Shown: positions 1 to 9,367, counted from the stretch's first letter. The stretch: 58,222 bases of DNA from Pseudoprimorskyibacter insulae (GCF_900302505.1 NZ_OMOJ01000016.1:1-58222); one strand, 5' to 3'. The notes: generated by a model from the sequence alone, not told the origin. Made by a program: numbers and translations.

Positions 1-256
1 GGGTGATGGCATCGCCGCGCGCCTCAATCTCATCGGCGATGGCGTTCAAAAACGCCGCCCGTTCCGCACGCGTGCTGTAGCCGTAGGACCAAAACGCCTC
101 CTCGGCCGCCTCACAGGCGCGGTTGACCAGATCGGTCGTGCCAACGCTAAACGCATGCGCCGGACCATGCGCCGGCTCCGAAGTGAACTTGGCCTCACCG
201 CCAACCCACTCCCCAGCAATCAGGTGGTTGCCGTGTGGCGTGAAAGGATCAGTCAT
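1..256 (-). CDS. Aldehyde dehydrogenase, 5' part (probable alpha-ketoglutaric semialdehyde dehydrogenase)
   Basis: Only the first 85 or so codons are in the window; the gene runs off the left edge. The translation begins MTDPFTPHGNHLIAGEWVGG and continues through an N-terminal NAD-dependent aldehyde dehydrogenase segment with an AAEEAFWSYG stretch and an RAAFLNAIADEIEARGD helix. This layout is seen in 2,5-dioxovalerate (alpha-ketoglutaric semialdehyde) dehydrogenases. The ATG at 256 overlaps the stop of the uronate dehydrogenase gene by 8 bases (ATGACTGA), so the two are translationally coupled. In the oxidative galacturonate route this enzyme makes the last step, giving 2-oxoglutarate; that role is inferred from context because the catalytic Cys/Glu region is outside the window. 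Confidence 0.8.
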   Translation of the reverse strand, partial: MTDPFTPHGNHLIAGEWVGGEAKFTSEPAHGPAHAFSVGTTDLVNRACEAAEEAFWSYGYSTRAERAAFLNAIADEIEARGDAIT

Positions 257-1073
257 GATTGCCCTCTTTCAGAATTGGAATATCGGTAAACTTGCCGCCC
301 TGGAACAGGTGCAACGGATCGTTTGGATCTGGGTTCGGAACGGCCTGCAACACCTCTGCCAAATATGCCTCAGCATTGTCCTGTGGCTGCCAGCCCAGGT
401 AGTTGGACTTCGAATTGTCCCAGAACGACCGATCATTCGCCGAGGCCCCATATACAATTGGGCAGCCCAGAACCGGCACAGTAAAGGCCGCGCGGGCAAA
501 GGCGACGAAATCTCGATACGACAACCAAGTGGACAACATCCGGTGATCCACAGGCTTGTCGAAACAGGACCCGATCCGCAGGATTGCCGTCTGTTGTCCA
601 AACTTTTCAAAATAGAACCGCGCCAACGCTTCACCGAAGACTTTGGACACACCGTAAAGACTGTCTGGACGGGGCAGCGCCGTGTTGTCGAGCACTTCGG
701 CCTGCGGATGGTAACCGACCACATGATTGGACGATGCGAACAGGATACGCGGCATACCATTGGCTCGCGCAGCCTCATAAATGTTGTACAATCCCAGAAT
801 GTTGGCCTGCATGATCGGATGGAACGGCCCTTCGACCGAATAGCCGCCAAGATGGATGATCGCATCGCACCCATCGACCGCCCTCAGAACGTCATCGGCA
901 CTATCAAGGCTGGCCTTACGACTTTCCTCATGCGGCATCAGATCCGTTATGTCGCGCCGGCCAGACACAACAACGGTTTCCGCAAGAGCCGCCAAAAGAG
1001 GCCGGATCGCGGTGCCCATGCTGCCTGTCGCGCCGGTCAAAAGCAGTTTCTTTATCAAAACATGCCCTTTCAT
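249..1073 (-). CDS. udh: Uronate dehydrogenase (short-chain/NAD-dependent epimerase fold)
   Basis: Oxidises D-galacturonate or D-glucuronate with NAD+ to the aldarolactone, the first step of the oxidative uronate pathway in the cytoplasm. The 274-residue protein has the Rossmann motif GATGSMG (residues 14-20), the segment ASSNHVVGYHP (from about 113), the catalytic YGVSK pair (Tyr140, Lys144), RIGSC and GASANDRSFWDNS. These blocks and the length match Agrobacterium-type uronate dehydrogenase. The ATG follows the TAA of the pectinesterase gene directly. A TTG six codons in (LIKKLLLTG) has the better ribosome site (AAAGGGC upstream), so the start is uncertain by 5 codons. It is the metabolic end of the pectin operon, feeding the downstream aldehyde dehydrogenase. 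Confidence 0.9.
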   Translation of the reverse strand: MKGHVLIKKLLLTGATGSMGTAIRPLLAALAETVVVSGRRDITDLMPHEESRKASLDSADDVLRAVDGCDAIIHLGGYSVEGPFHPIMQANILGLYNIYEAARANGMPRILFASSNHVVGYHPQAEVLDNTALPRPDSLYGVSKVFGEALARFYFEKFGQQTAILRIGSCFDKPVDHRMLSTWLSYRDFVAFARAAFTVPVLGCPIVYGASANDRSFWDNSKSNYLGWQPQDNAEAYLAEVLQAVPNPDPNDPLHLFQGGKFTDIPILKEGNHD

Positions 1074-2513
1074 TTACGTATTATTCAACATTGGTGTTGG
1101 ATTGTATTCGCCCAGCCAAATGTCATCGTCTGGGCATTCGGACAGGCCAAGCGCTTCGGTCCCGGCCCAGGGGCTCAGAAAACGCGCCATGTCCTTCGGT
1201 CCGGTTTGCACAGGTCGGTAACGTGGCTGCCATTCTCCCGGCAACAACTGCCCATCTGGTCCATATCCGGGACCGGACCAATCATCCCAAGGGGCCGCTA
1301 TATTCACATGATCGCCCACGCGGCAATTAAGGAAAACGCACTTGCCGACCGATTGCAGGCTGGCCGGTGCAATCGACCCAAGCGGCGGATCGTACCTGCT
1401 CTCACTGCAAAGTGTGACGGCGTATCCGCGCACCGGGGCGATCCCATAGGGACTGGCACGAACCGCTTCAAACCATTGACGCCCAAGGTTAAAAACTCCG
1501 CGTCTGGCCAGATCGCTACTGTCGTGTGTCAAGTCACACCGATCAAATACAAATCCGAAAGATGTGCGCAAGTTGGTCGACGGCGCGGTCAGCCAACAAT
1601 GCGCCCCCCGCGCACCGATTGCGCGAATGGTAGACGTTTCGAAATAGGCGGTGGATTGGCCGAAAATGAAATCCACGTCGCCTTCGATATCGCAATCGAA
1701 CAAGTAACTGCGAACAGTGCTGAATTTGTCAGGGGCCTGAAGGTAGAGCGTGTCTTGGAAGCTTTTCAAATGGACCGCGCCAAGGATCACCTTGTCGGCC
1801 CCGGCGCTAAGAAACGCAACGGCTTGATGCTGACCTTTCGCAAACTGGCCCGCGTGGTTCTTTTCAAGACCGGCAGGGGTCGCGGCATTGCGGTCCGCGT
1901 TGTAGCGGTTGTGAATGGTCAAATTATAGATCTGTGTACCATCCGCCTCGATCCGCAGGACAGAGGCATTTGCGGTGCTCAGCGTCGTTCTGGCAGCGAT
2001 GCGCTGAAATATTTCCTTTACCGCAGCATCGGATTGCCCAAATTGGCGTTCAAAGCGATTTGCGTACTCATCCCCCGGCATTTCCGCATCGATATTGGCA
2101 TGCAAAACTGTGTCTTGCGGGGCTTCCCCCAGACCAAAAATCGTAAAACGCACCCGAGAGAAGGCCAATTTTGGAAGATAGACCAGACCTTCGTGCAGGC
2201 CGGGCGCAACCGCGATGAACATACGGTCATTACTTTCGGTCTTTCGGGCCATACCCAAGCAATGATCGACCGCTTGCTGAACCGTCGCGAACACATTGGC
2301 ATGCCCCGCGCGGCTAGAGTCGACCAGCGCGTCATACTGCGCATCTCGGCACGGCATGTCGCGGGTGGGATGCCACGGATCAAGCCGCTCAGCCCCGGCG
2401 GGACCCACGCGCGACAGAACGCTGGCGCGATCGAACCGCGCCGCCTGCGCCTCGGTCAACAATGGGCGCACCCCACTGTGTCGCAATGCCCAACAATTGC
2501 GCCCCGATCCCAT
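1074..2513 (-). CDS. Pectinesterase (carbohydrate esterase family 8), apparently cytoplasmic
   Basis: Removes methyl esters from (oligo)galacturonate. The 479-residue beta-helix enzyme carries the two catalytic aspartates of the family, in SFQDTLY (Asp254) and in GDVDFIFG (Asp281), with the usual spacing of about 20-30 residues. A long extra loop at about 130-190 resembles the PemB/YbhC group rather than the short secreted enzymes. The N-terminus (MGSGRNCWALRHSGVRPLL) has no hydrophobic core of a signal peptide. It starts 4 bases after the GH105 stop, so it is co-translated with its neighbours. With no export signal, I infer it acts on short methylated oligomers after ABC import. Confidence 0.88.
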   Translation of the reverse strand: MGSGRNCWALRHSGVRPLLTEAQAARFDRASVLSRVGPAGAERLDPWHPTRDMPCRDAQYDALVDSSRAGHANVFATVQQAVDHCLGMARKTESNDRMFIAVAPGLHEGLVYLPKLAFSRVRFTIFGLGEAPQDTVLHANIDAEMPGDEYANRFERQFGQSDAAVKEIFQRIAARTTLSTANASVLRIEADGTQIYNLTIHNRYNADRNAATPAGLEKNHAGQFAKGQHQAVAFLSAGADKVILGAVHLKSFQDTLYLQAPDKFSTVRSYLFDCDIEGDVDFIFGQSTAYFETSTIRAIGARGAHCWLTAPSTNLRTSFGFVFDRCDLTHDSSDLARRGVFNLGRQWFEAVRASPYGIAPVRGYAVTLCSESRYDPPLGSIAPASLQSVGKCVFLNCRVGDHVNIAAPWDDWSGPGYGPDGQLLPGEWQPRYRPVQTGPKDMARFLSPWAGTEALGLSECPDDDIWLGEYNPTPMLNNT

Positions 2514-2517
2514 AGGC

Positions 2518-3591
2518 TTAGCCCCGCGCCTGATGCATCAAGTGGGCCGCATAGGCCATCATCAATGGGCCAACACCTTTTGCATCGTCGCAGACGCGCG
2601 CCTCTGATAGGTAGTATTCGGCGCTGCCATCTCGGAACCGGCCTTCGTACCAGCCCAGGCCTGCGACCTCGCACATTTCGACCATCGACAGATTGTCATT
2701 GGCCCCTTTACGCATGGCGCAGCTGGCAAGATCCGCCATCAGTGTGGACACGTCGCCAGCGTAAAGGCCCAGATCGGCGCCGCGAATTAAGCCGTAAACA
2801 AACATCGCCGAGGCGGATGTTTCCAAATAATTGCCCTCCAGATCCGGGCGGTCGAGCACTTGTAGCCAGATCCCTTCGGGACGGCGGAACCCTGCAACAT
2901 CGCGCAACAGGTTTTCCGTGCGGGCGCGCAGAGGCGCGAATTTTTCGGGGCCTGCGATCTCGGCCAAATCCACAAGCGCCATTACCAGCCAACCGAGCGA
3001 CCGCGACCAATGGGCGTGGGATTTGCCGTCAACCGGGTTGCACCACGGCTGCATCTTCGCCTCATCAATGGCGTGGGCGTAAAGGCCGGTTTCCGGCGTC
3101 GCCAGCATCTGCATCGCCGTGTCGACCTGCGCGATAGCGTCATCGACAAGCGTATCGTCGGCAGTCTGAACGCCATACGCGGCCAGAAAGGTCGGGCCCA
3201 TGTACAGCCCATCGAGCCACACCTGCCACGGATAGCGCAGTTTGTGCCAAAACACGCCGGATTTGGTACGGGGGTGGGTCGCCAACTGCCGCGTCAACAG
3301 CCCGCAGGCCGCCATATAACGCGCGTCGCCCGTTTGCTGCGACAGATACAGCGCGGCGCGGCCCGGTTGGATATTATCGATGTTGTAATCAGACGGGTTA
3401 TAGCCGGTCAGACCGTCCGCCTCAATCTGGGCGTTGATGCGCGGCACCATCAGGTCCAGCCACTTTTGATCGCCGGTGGCGCGGTGCAGCAGGGCAAGGC
3501 CGGTGTAAATGCAGCCATCCTCATAGCACCAGTTGCCGCCCTTATAGGGTTCATGCGCCTCGACAAAATCGGTGAAATATTGGGTCAGCAT
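2518..3591 (-). CDS. Unsaturated rhamnogalacturonyl/galacturonyl hydrolase, GH105 type
   Basis: Hydrolyses the terminal unsaturated uronate from lyase-generated pectin disaccharides in the cytoplasm. The 357-residue (alpha/alpha)6-barrel protein shows GGNWCYEDGCIYTGLALL near the N-terminus, LDGLYMGPTFLAAYG in the middle and a SHAHWSRSLGWLVMALVD block equivalent to the RGNGW region of YteR/YesR. The ATG at 3591 shares a base with the stop of the GH28 gene (TGATG). A longer reading with 22 extra residues is possible but lies inside GH28 and has no support. Its presence implies that lyase-cut (unsaturated) oligomers also reach the cell, although no pectate lyase gene is in this window. Confidence 0.85.
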   Translation of the reverse strand: MLTQYFTDFVEAHEPYKGGNWCYEDGCIYTGLALLHRATGDQKWLDLMVPRINAQIEADGLTGYNPSDYNIDNIQPGRAALYLSQQTGDARYMAACGLLTRQLATHPRTKSGVFWHKLRYPWQVWLDGLYMGPTFLAAYGVQTADDTLVDDAIAQVDTAMQMLATPETGLYAHAIDEAKMQPWCNPVDGKSHAHWSRSLGWLVMALVDLAEIAGPEKFAPLRARTENLLRDVAGFRRPEGIWLQVLDRPDLEGNYLETSASAMFVYGLIRGADLGLYAGDVSTLMADLASCAMRKGANDNLSMVEMCEVAGLGWYEGRFRDGSAEYYLSEARVCDDAKGVGPLMMAYAAHLMHQARG

Positions 3592-5096
3592 CAACGTGCC
3601 TCCTGCGGGCTGGGCAACAGATCGACGGTTCCGTCGACCTGTGCAAATTCGGTCCAAAGGGGAATGTGCCGAACGGCATCAAGATGCGCGGCCATCAGGG
3701 GAACAGCGGGCTGCGCGTTCGGGTCGAAACTGACCCGGAAATTGCGGATGGTCACGCCGGTGATCGGCGCTTCGGGCAGGCCAAGCAGGGCCACGCCCGC
3801 GATCTGAACATCGGTGGCCAACACATCGGTAAGCGAGATGTCAAACACCTGCGGCGTGGTGTGATCGACCGGCGCGGGGTCGCGCGATTGCACGGCCTCA
3901 CTGCGGCCATCCGGGTCGCAAAAGTAAAACGCGTTGATCGCCAGCGGCGTGCCGACCCCGGTCATCACCACATCGGATAGGCGCACATGGGCGACCTTGC
4001 CGCCGCGGCCACGGCGGGTCTTGATCCGCAAGCCGCGATCGGTTCCAACAAATTCGCAAGCGGCCACATCCACATCGGTGATATCGCCGCTCATCTCAGA
4101 GCCGAGAACCACCGCGCCATGCCCGCGCGCCATCAGGCAGTGATGCACCATCAGGCCGCGCGTCGGCAAAATGTGATCCACCTGCCCCGGCCCGCGCTTG
4201 CCCGCCTTGACGGCGATACAGTCGTCGCCGACCGAAAACCGAATGCCAAGCAGGCGCACATCGGTGCAGCTTTCCGGGTTCAGACCGTCAGTATTGGGGC
4301 TATCGGGCGGATTTTCGATGTTCAGACCGGTGCAGGTCAAACCGTCAATCCGGTAGGGATGCAGCGTCCAACTGGGGGAATTGCATAGGGTAAAGCCGCT
4401 AAGCTGCACGTTCCGGCCATGGGCCAGAAACAGCGCGCGGGGGCGGCGCGCGCCATCGCGGGTTTCCTTGGGCCAGCTCCACCAATCGCCGCGATCGCCG
4501 CCCGCATCGATGCGTCCGGCCCCGGTGATCGTCAGGTTATCGCAGTCAATCGCGGTGACAGGCGCGGCAAAGGCAGCCTCCGGCAGCCCCTCCCAAGTGC
4601 CAACAACGCGGCTCGCATCGTCATGCGGCGGCAGGATGGGCCAGTTCTGGCGGTCGTGATCGGCGTAAAGCTCGGCCCCTTTGGGCAGATACAGCGTCAT
4701 CCGTGCTTTCAGGTGGATCGGCCGAATGCAATAACGGCCCGGCGGCACCATCAACGTGCCCCCTTCGGGCACGGCCGCGATGGCACGGGCAAAAGCGGCG
4801 GAATTGTCGGCGGCCTCAACCGATGCGCCATGCGCGGTCACATCGACCAAACCCGCGCAAGGCGCGGTTTCAAAGGCCAATTCCGCCCCGCAGGCGCGAA
4901 ACACGTAGCCCGTCGCGGGGGTCAGCCCCTCAAGAAAGACCGGCGCGACCGTGGTCACACCATCGGCAATCAAATCGCTGCCGCAAAACACCTGCCACGC
5001 CAACGGGGCGGCCAATGTAAAACGGGTGCCGTCTGGCGTGCAAAGAAGGGTCGCGGTCCGGTTGGACACGGCGGCAAGGGTCAAAGCGCTGGTCAT
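3591..5096 (-). CDS. Polygalacturonase-type glycoside hydrolase, GH28
   Basis: Inverting hydrolase of alpha-1,4-galacturonide bonds. The 501-residue protein has the four family signatures in order: NTDGLNPESC, VGDDCIAVK, GHGAVVLGSEMSG and RIKTRRGRGG, with the catalytic aspartates in the first two. An N-terminal fibronectin-like stretch of about 80 residues precedes a pectate-lyase-3-like segment (DVTAHGASVEAADNSAAFARAI). The ATG at 5096 is preceded by a good GGAAG ribosome site; it gives no signal peptide. The architecture resembles exo-polygalacturonases (PehX-like). The missing export signal suggests digestion of imported oligogalacturonides. The gene is 57 bases downstream of the binding-protein gene and overlaps the GH105 gene. 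Confidence 0.9.
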   Translation of the reverse strand: MTSALTLAAVSNRTATLLCTPDGTRFTLAAPLAWQVFCGSDLIADGVTTVAPVFLEGLTPATGYVFRACGAELAFETAPCAGLVDVTAHGASVEAADNSAAFARAIAAVPEGGTLMVPPGRYCIRPIHLKARMTLYLPKGAELYADHDRQNWPILPPHDDASRVVGTWEGLPEAAFAAPVTAIDCDNLTITGAGRIDAGGDRGDWWSWPKETRDGARRPRALFLAHGRNVQLSGFTLCNSPSWTLHPYRIDGLTCTGLNIENPPDSPNTDGLNPESCTDVRLLGIRFSVGDDCIAVKAGKRGPGQVDHILPTRGLMVHHCLMARGHGAVVLGSEMSGDITDVDVAACEFVGTDRGLRIKTRRGRGGKVAHVRLSDVVMTGVGTPLAINAFYFCDPDGRSEAVQSRDPAPVDHTTPQVFDISLTDVLATDVQIAGVALLGLPEAPITGVTIRNFRVSFDPNAQPAVPLMAAHLDAVRHIPLWTEFAQVDGTVDLLPSPQEAR

Positions 5097-5153
5097 GGGG
5101 ACTTCCGTTAAGATGCCGGAGCCCATAGCGGGCTCCGGCGGGGTGCACTTGGC

Positions 5154-6413
5154 TTACTTGATGTCGTCCAGGGCTTCTTGGATGCCGTAGAAGATATCCG
5201 ACGCGGCGGTTTCTGCGTCGATCTCGCCATAGGCGAACAGCTCCAGGTTATCCTGCATGGCCGAACGGACGTCCGGGTGCTCCATGAACGGGTGGATCGC
5301 CGGGCCGGTTGCGTCCAGAACCAGTTTCTGCGCGTTCACCTGTTCCGGCTTCAACGCGCCCGATTCCAGAAGCGCCGCACGTGCGGTGTTCGACGACGGA
5401 ACGCCGCGGGCCGAGCCCATTGCAGCAACGCCTTCGGCTTCGTTCAGCAAGCAGTTCAGGATTTGAGCCGCAGCCTCTTTGTTGGCGCTGTTGGCCGAGA
5501 TCGAAAAGACCATGGAGGCCTTACGATAGATGCCTGCGGTTTTCTGACCGTCCTGCGACAGCAGGCCGACATAGCTCAGTTCCTGACCTTCGGCCAGCGG
5601 GTCCGAGATTTTGAAATAGGTGGTATCCCACTGATAGGTCCCGCCAATTTCGCCCGAAGCCCACTTGGGGTTTTCGTGCAGGGCAACGTTGCCCGCCGCT
5701 GCCACGTCCTTCCACGACGGGATAACATGGTTGTCGACCAGCGTCTGATAGTAGTTGATGGCGTCAACCATATCAGCCTCAGACCATGCGATTTTGTTGG
5801 TCGCCGGGTCGATCAGCGGCATGCCGGTTTTCTGGGTGCCATAGAGCGTGATCAGCAGCGACGCATCCAGACCGATGCCTTCGAACGGATAGTAGGCATC
5901 GCCCAGCTTTTCCTTGAAGACCGGGCCAGCGGCCATCAGTTCGTCCCAGGTCGAGGGCAGCGCCAGACCGGTCTTGTCCCATGTGGTTTTGTTGAACACG
6001 AACAGACGGCCCGTGGTGGACACCGGCAGACCGTTCAGCTTGCCCTGTATCGAGCCTGCTTCGATCTGGTCAGCCGACCATTGAGTCAGGTCGATTTGGC
6101 CCGACAGAGTGTTCAGATCGGCAAAGCCGTTGCCATCCGCCGAGAAGATCGGCAGCCACGGCCAGTTGATCTGCATGATGTCGGCTTCGGTCTTGCCCGC
6201 AATCTGCGTGGCGACCTTTTCAAAGTGGCCGCCCCAACCGGTGAATTCCGGCTTGATAACGTGGCCGTGCTTTTCACCGCAAACCTTCAGGCCTTCTTGG
6301 GTGGCAAGGTGTCGGCTATCCCCGCCCCACCAACTCATGCGGAGTTCGACGGCCTGCGCGGTGCTGGTCAGTGCCGAGGCAGCAAGCAGTGCTGCGATAA
6401 ACGTCTTCTTCAT
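5154..6413 (-). CDS. ABC transporter substrate-binding protein, oligogalacturonide type (TogB-like)
   Basis: Periplasmic receptor of the sugar-oligomer importer encoded just upstream in the operon. The 419-residue protein has a clear signal peptide (MKKTFIAALLAASALTSTAQA, cleaved before VELRMSWWGG) and the family-1 extracellular binding-protein fold, with a VELRMSWWGGDSRH start and a GWGGHFEKVATQIAGKTEADI region like TogB. A strong GGAGGATCC ribosome site precedes the ATG. It is 33 bases downstream of the ATPase gene. The ligand is inferred from the surrounding pectinase genes, not read from the sequence. Confidence 0.87.
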   Translation of the reverse strand: MKKTFIAALLAASALTSTAQAVELRMSWWGGDSRHLATQEGLKVCGEKHGHVIKPEFTGWGGHFEKVATQIAGKTEADIMQINWPWLPIFSADGNGFADLNTLSGQIDLTQWSADQIEAGSIQGKLNGLPVSTTGRLFVFNKTTWDKTGLALPSTWDELMAAGPVFKEKLGDAYYPFEGIGLDASLLITLYGTQKTGMPLIDPATNKIAWSEADMVDAINYYQTLVDNHVIPSWKDVAAAGNVALHENPKWASGEIGGTYQWDTTYFKISDPLAEGQELSYVGLLSQDGQKTAGIYRKASMVFSISANSANKEAAAQILNCLLNEAEGVAAMGSARGVPSSNTARAALLESGALKPEQVNAQKLVLDATGPAIHPFMEHPDVRSAMQDNLELFAYGEIDAETAASDIFYGIQEALDDIK

Positions 6414-6446
6414 TTTGGATCCTCCCTGATCAAGACGTAGTTTTAT

Positions 6447-7565
6447 TCACGAAAGCGAAATGTTCGCGCCGCTGGCGGCGTCGAAAATGTGGATGCGGCG
6501 GCCATCGGGGCGCAGCCCGACCTTGTCGCCACGCTTCAGGTTGTTGTCGAAATCCTCGCTGGGAACGACGGCCACAAAGGCGGCGCCATCGACATCGGCG
6601 TGTAGGTTCACCTCATGCCCCATGAATTCGAGGTTGGTGATCGTGCCGTTGAACGCGCCATCCGTCCCGGCAGGCACCACGGACAGGTGCTGTGGACGGA
6701 TGCCCAGCGTGACCTTGCCGTCTTCTGCCTTCAGCCGGTCTGCCAGACCATCGCCCACGGTGATCTGCTGGCTGCCCGCAGACAGAACCGGCAGGCCGCC
6801 ATTGCGCGACAGCGCGCAAGGCACAAGGTTCATTTCCGGCATCCCGATGAACCCGGCCACGAAGTCATTCGCGGGGCGTTCATAGAGCGTGGCCGGATCA
6901 TCGACCTGCATGATATGGCCGTCTTTCATGACGCAGATCCGGTCGCCCATGGTCATCGCTTCGACCTGATCGTGGGTCACATAGACCACCGTCGCGGGGC
7001 GGCCTTCGTTGCGCAGACGCTTGTGCAGATCTGTGATCCGAACCCGCATCGAAGCGCGCAGCTTGGCATCAAGGTTCGACAGCGGTTCATCGAACAGGAA
7101 CACCTCGGGATGCTTGATCAACGCGCGGCCCAAGGCCACCCGCTGCGCCTGTCCGCCCGAAAGCTGTTTCGGCAAACGCTCCAGCAATTGTTCGATTTCC
7201 AGAATGCTGGAAACCTCTTGTGTCGCCTCTTCGATCTTGTCCTTCGGAATGCGCTTTAGCTTGAGGCCAAAGCTCAGGTTCCGGCGCACTTTCATATGCG
7301 GGTAAAGGGCGTAGTTCTGGAACACCATCGCGATGCCGCGCTTGCCCGGTACCAGATCGTTGACCACCTGATCGCCTATGCGGATTTCGCCGCCGGTGAT
7401 CGTCTCTAGCCCTGCGATCATGCGGAGCGTGGTGGATTTGGCGCAGCCCGAAGGCCCCACCAAGACCATGAATTCGCCTTCCTTCACATCAAGGTTGATG
7501 CCGTGTACGGCCTTGAATCCATTGCCATAGGTCTTTTCGACCGAACGGAGTTGCAACTGAGCCAT
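6447..7565 (-). CDS. ABC transporter ATP-binding protein, UgpC/MalK type (TogA-like)
   Basis: Energises uptake of pectin oligomers. The 372-residue protein has Walker A (GPSGCAKST, with Ala in place of the usual Gly before Lys), Q-loop, signature LSGGQAQRVALGRAL, Walker B VFLFDEPLSNLDAKLR and the H-loop VYVTHDQVEAM. A C-terminal TOBE/MalK-type domain follows (GIRPQHLSVVPAG). The ATG overlaps the stop of the preceding permease by one base (TAATG). MalK-like ATPases in this family can serve several sugar importers, but the fixed operon position argues for a dedicated partner. Confidence 0.9.
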   Translation of the reverse strand: MAQLQLRSVEKTYGNGFKAVHGINLDVKEGEFMVLVGPSGCAKSTTLRMIAGLETITGGEIRIGDQVVNDLVPGKRGIAMVFQNYALYPHMKVRRNLSFGLKLKRIPKDKIEEATQEVSSILEIEQLLERLPKQLSGGQAQRVALGRALIKHPEVFLFDEPLSNLDAKLRASMRVRITDLHKRLRNEGRPATVVYVTHDQVEAMTMGDRICVMKDGHIMQVDDPATLYERPANDFVAGFIGMPEMNLVPCALSRNGGLPVLSAGSQQITVGDGLADRLKAEDGKVTLGIRPQHLSVVPAGTDGAFNGTITNLEFMGHEVNLHADVDGAAFVAVVPSEDFDNNLKRGDKVGLRPDGRRIHIFDAASGANISLS

Positions 7566-8479
7566 TAGCCTTTGACTCCCCCTGCTGAGATGCCTTCGAT
7601 GAAGTATTTCTGTGCCAAGAAGAACACGGTGAGAGAGGGCGCCAGCGCGAGGACAGACATCGCTAGGATCTGGTTCCAGGCAAACGCCTCTGTAGTGTCG
7701 ATGGAGAGTTTGAGCGCAAGGCTCACAGGATATTTCTCAACCGACGAAACGTAGATGAGTGGTCCGAGGAAGTCGTTCATCGTCCACATGAACTGAAACA
7801 GGCAGACCGAGATCAGCGCCGGGGTCAGCATGGGCACGACGATGTACACCAATGTCTGCAAGGTGGTCGCTCCGTCCACACGTGCGGCTTCTTCCATATC
7901 GCGGGGAATGGCCCGCAGGAATTGCACGATCATGAAGACAAAGAACGCATCCCCCGCCATAGCCGACGGCACCCACAGCGGCAGGAAGCTGTCCAGCCAG
8001 CCGATGTCACGGAACAGCAGGTACTGCGGAATACGGGTTACCACGTTCGGCAACAGCAAAGTCGCAATCACCGACGCAAAGAGGAACTTCTTGAACGGAA
8101 ATTCAAACCGCGCAAAGCCGTAAGCCACCAGCGTGCAGGAAATCGCCGTGCCGATCACCTTGGGTATGATGATCCAAAGCGAGTTCAGGAAGAACTTGCC
8201 AAAGGTATACGGCGTCGAGGTCTTCCAGCCGTCGATATAGCCTTGAACGGTCGGCTCATTCGGCCAGAACGACGGCGATGTGAACATCTCGGCGTTGGTC
8301 TTGAAGGACGCACCGATCAGCCAGATCAGAGGATAGACCATCAGCAGGCCAATCAACGTCAAAAGACCGTAGCGGATGGTGGCGCTGACCCGCGCTTTGC
8401 GGCGCAATTTCAGCTCGATCTGGGTGGGGGGACGGCGATCGCCGCGCCCCTTGGGGGAAATGTCGGATAGCATTGCCAT
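7565..8479 (-). CDS. Carbohydrate ABC transporter permease, MalG type (TogN-like)
   Basis: Inner-membrane subunit of the pectin-oligomer importer. The 304-residue protein has six predicted membrane segments and the EAA loop (MEEAARVDGATTLQTLVYIVVP) of MalG-like permeases. A charged N-terminal extension of about 30 residues (KGRGDRRPPTQIELKLRRK) lies before the first helix. Two in-frame ATGs, at 8479 and 8473, are possible. It is followed after 3 bases by its partner permease in operon order, and it overlaps the ATPase gene by one base. Confidence 0.9.
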   Translation of the reverse strand: MAMLSDISPKGRGDRRPPTQIELKLRRKARVSATIRYGLLTLIGLLMVYPLIWLIGASFKTNAEMFTSPSFWPNEPTVQGYIDGWKTSTPYTFGKFFLNSLWIIIPKVIGTAISCTLVAYGFARFEFPFKKFLFASVIATLLLPNVVTRIPQYLLFRDIGWLDSFLPLWVPSAMAGDAFFVFMIVQFLRAIPRDMEEAARVDGATTLQTLVYIVVPMLTPALISVCLFQFMWTMNDFLGPLIYVSSVEKYPVSLALKLSIDTTEAFAWNQILAMSVLALAPSLTVFFLAQKYFIEGISAGGVKG

Positions 8480-8482
8480 GGT

Positions 8483-9367
8483 TCAGCTCCGCTTGTCGCC
8501 TGCGTAGTAGACCCATTTTTTCGACGACCAGAATGCGATCAGCGTCAGCACCATGATGATGACAAAGAGCACCCATGCGATGGCCGAGGCATATCCCATG
8601 TCAAAGCTCTTGAAGGCTTTGTCGTAGATATAAAGGGGCAACAGGTAGGTGGATTTAAGAGGCCCGCCCTGCGTGATGATGTAGGGGCCGTTGAATTCCT
8701 GAAACGCTTGCACGGTCTGCATGATCAGGTTGAAGAAGATGACCGGCGTGATCAGCGGCAGCGTGATGTTGCGGAAGATCTGCCAAGGCCCTGCCCCGTC
8801 GATCGACGCTGCCTCATACAGCGACTTATCCACAGATTGCAGCGCCGCAAGGAAGATCACCATGGCCGAGCCAAACTGCCAGCAGCGCAGCAGCGTGATC
8901 GTGAACAGCGCATTGGTCGGATCACCGAACCAGTTGATCGGCTCGCCGCCAAGCGACACGATCAGCATGTTCACAAGCCCGGTATCGGCAAAGATATAGC
9001 GCCACAGCACCGCAATCGCGATAGACCCGCCAAGGATCGACGGCACATAGTAGGCCGTGCGGAACAGGTTGATCGCCTTCAGGCGGTAGTTCAGCACCAC
9101 CGCGATAAACAGTGCAAACGTCAGCTTGAGCGGAACCGTCGTGAACACGTAAATCAGTGTCACTTTCAACGACTTATCGAAGGTCCGGTCGCGGCTGAAC
9201 AGCTTTTCGTAGTTCTTGGTGCCGACCCATTCGGGCTTCGACAACAGGTCATAGTCGGTAAAACTCAGGTAGAATGACGCGACAAAGGGAAAGGCGGTGA
9301 ACAGCAGCAACCCTATGACATAGGGGGCGACGTACCACAGCCCGGCGTATTTGCTTTCGCCTCCCAT
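8483..9367 (-). CDS. Carbohydrate ABC transporter permease, MalF type (TogM-like)
   Basis: Second inner-membrane subunit of the importer. The 294-residue protein has six hydrophobic segments, a periplasmic loop after helix 1 (DYDLLSKPEWVGTKNYEKLF) typical of MalF-like permeases, and the EAA motif (YEAASIDGAGPWQIFRNITLPLI). It starts where the GH4 gene stops, with a one-base overlap, so hydrolase and transporter are made from one message. Confidence 0.9.
   Translation of the reverse strand: MGGESKYAGLWYVAPYVIGLLLFTAFPFVASFYLSFTDYDLLSKPEWVGTKNYEKLFSRDRTFDKSLKVTLIYVFTTVPLKLTFALFIAVVLNYRLKAINLFRTAYYVPSILGGSIAIAVLWRYIFADTGLVNMLIVSLGGEPINWFGDPTNALFTITLLRCWQFGSAMVIFLAALQSVDKSLYEAASIDGAGPWQIFRNITLPLITPVIFFNLIMQTVQAFQEFNGPYIITQGGPLKSTYLLPLYIYDKAFKSFDMGYASAIAWVLFVIIMVLTLIAFWSSKKWVYYAGDKRS

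Noticed and set aside
123-3137. Very long open frame (about 1000 codons) on the plus strand opposite the pectin genes
   Set aside because: It is antisense to udh, pectinesterase and GH105, has no family motif, and results from high GC codon bias.
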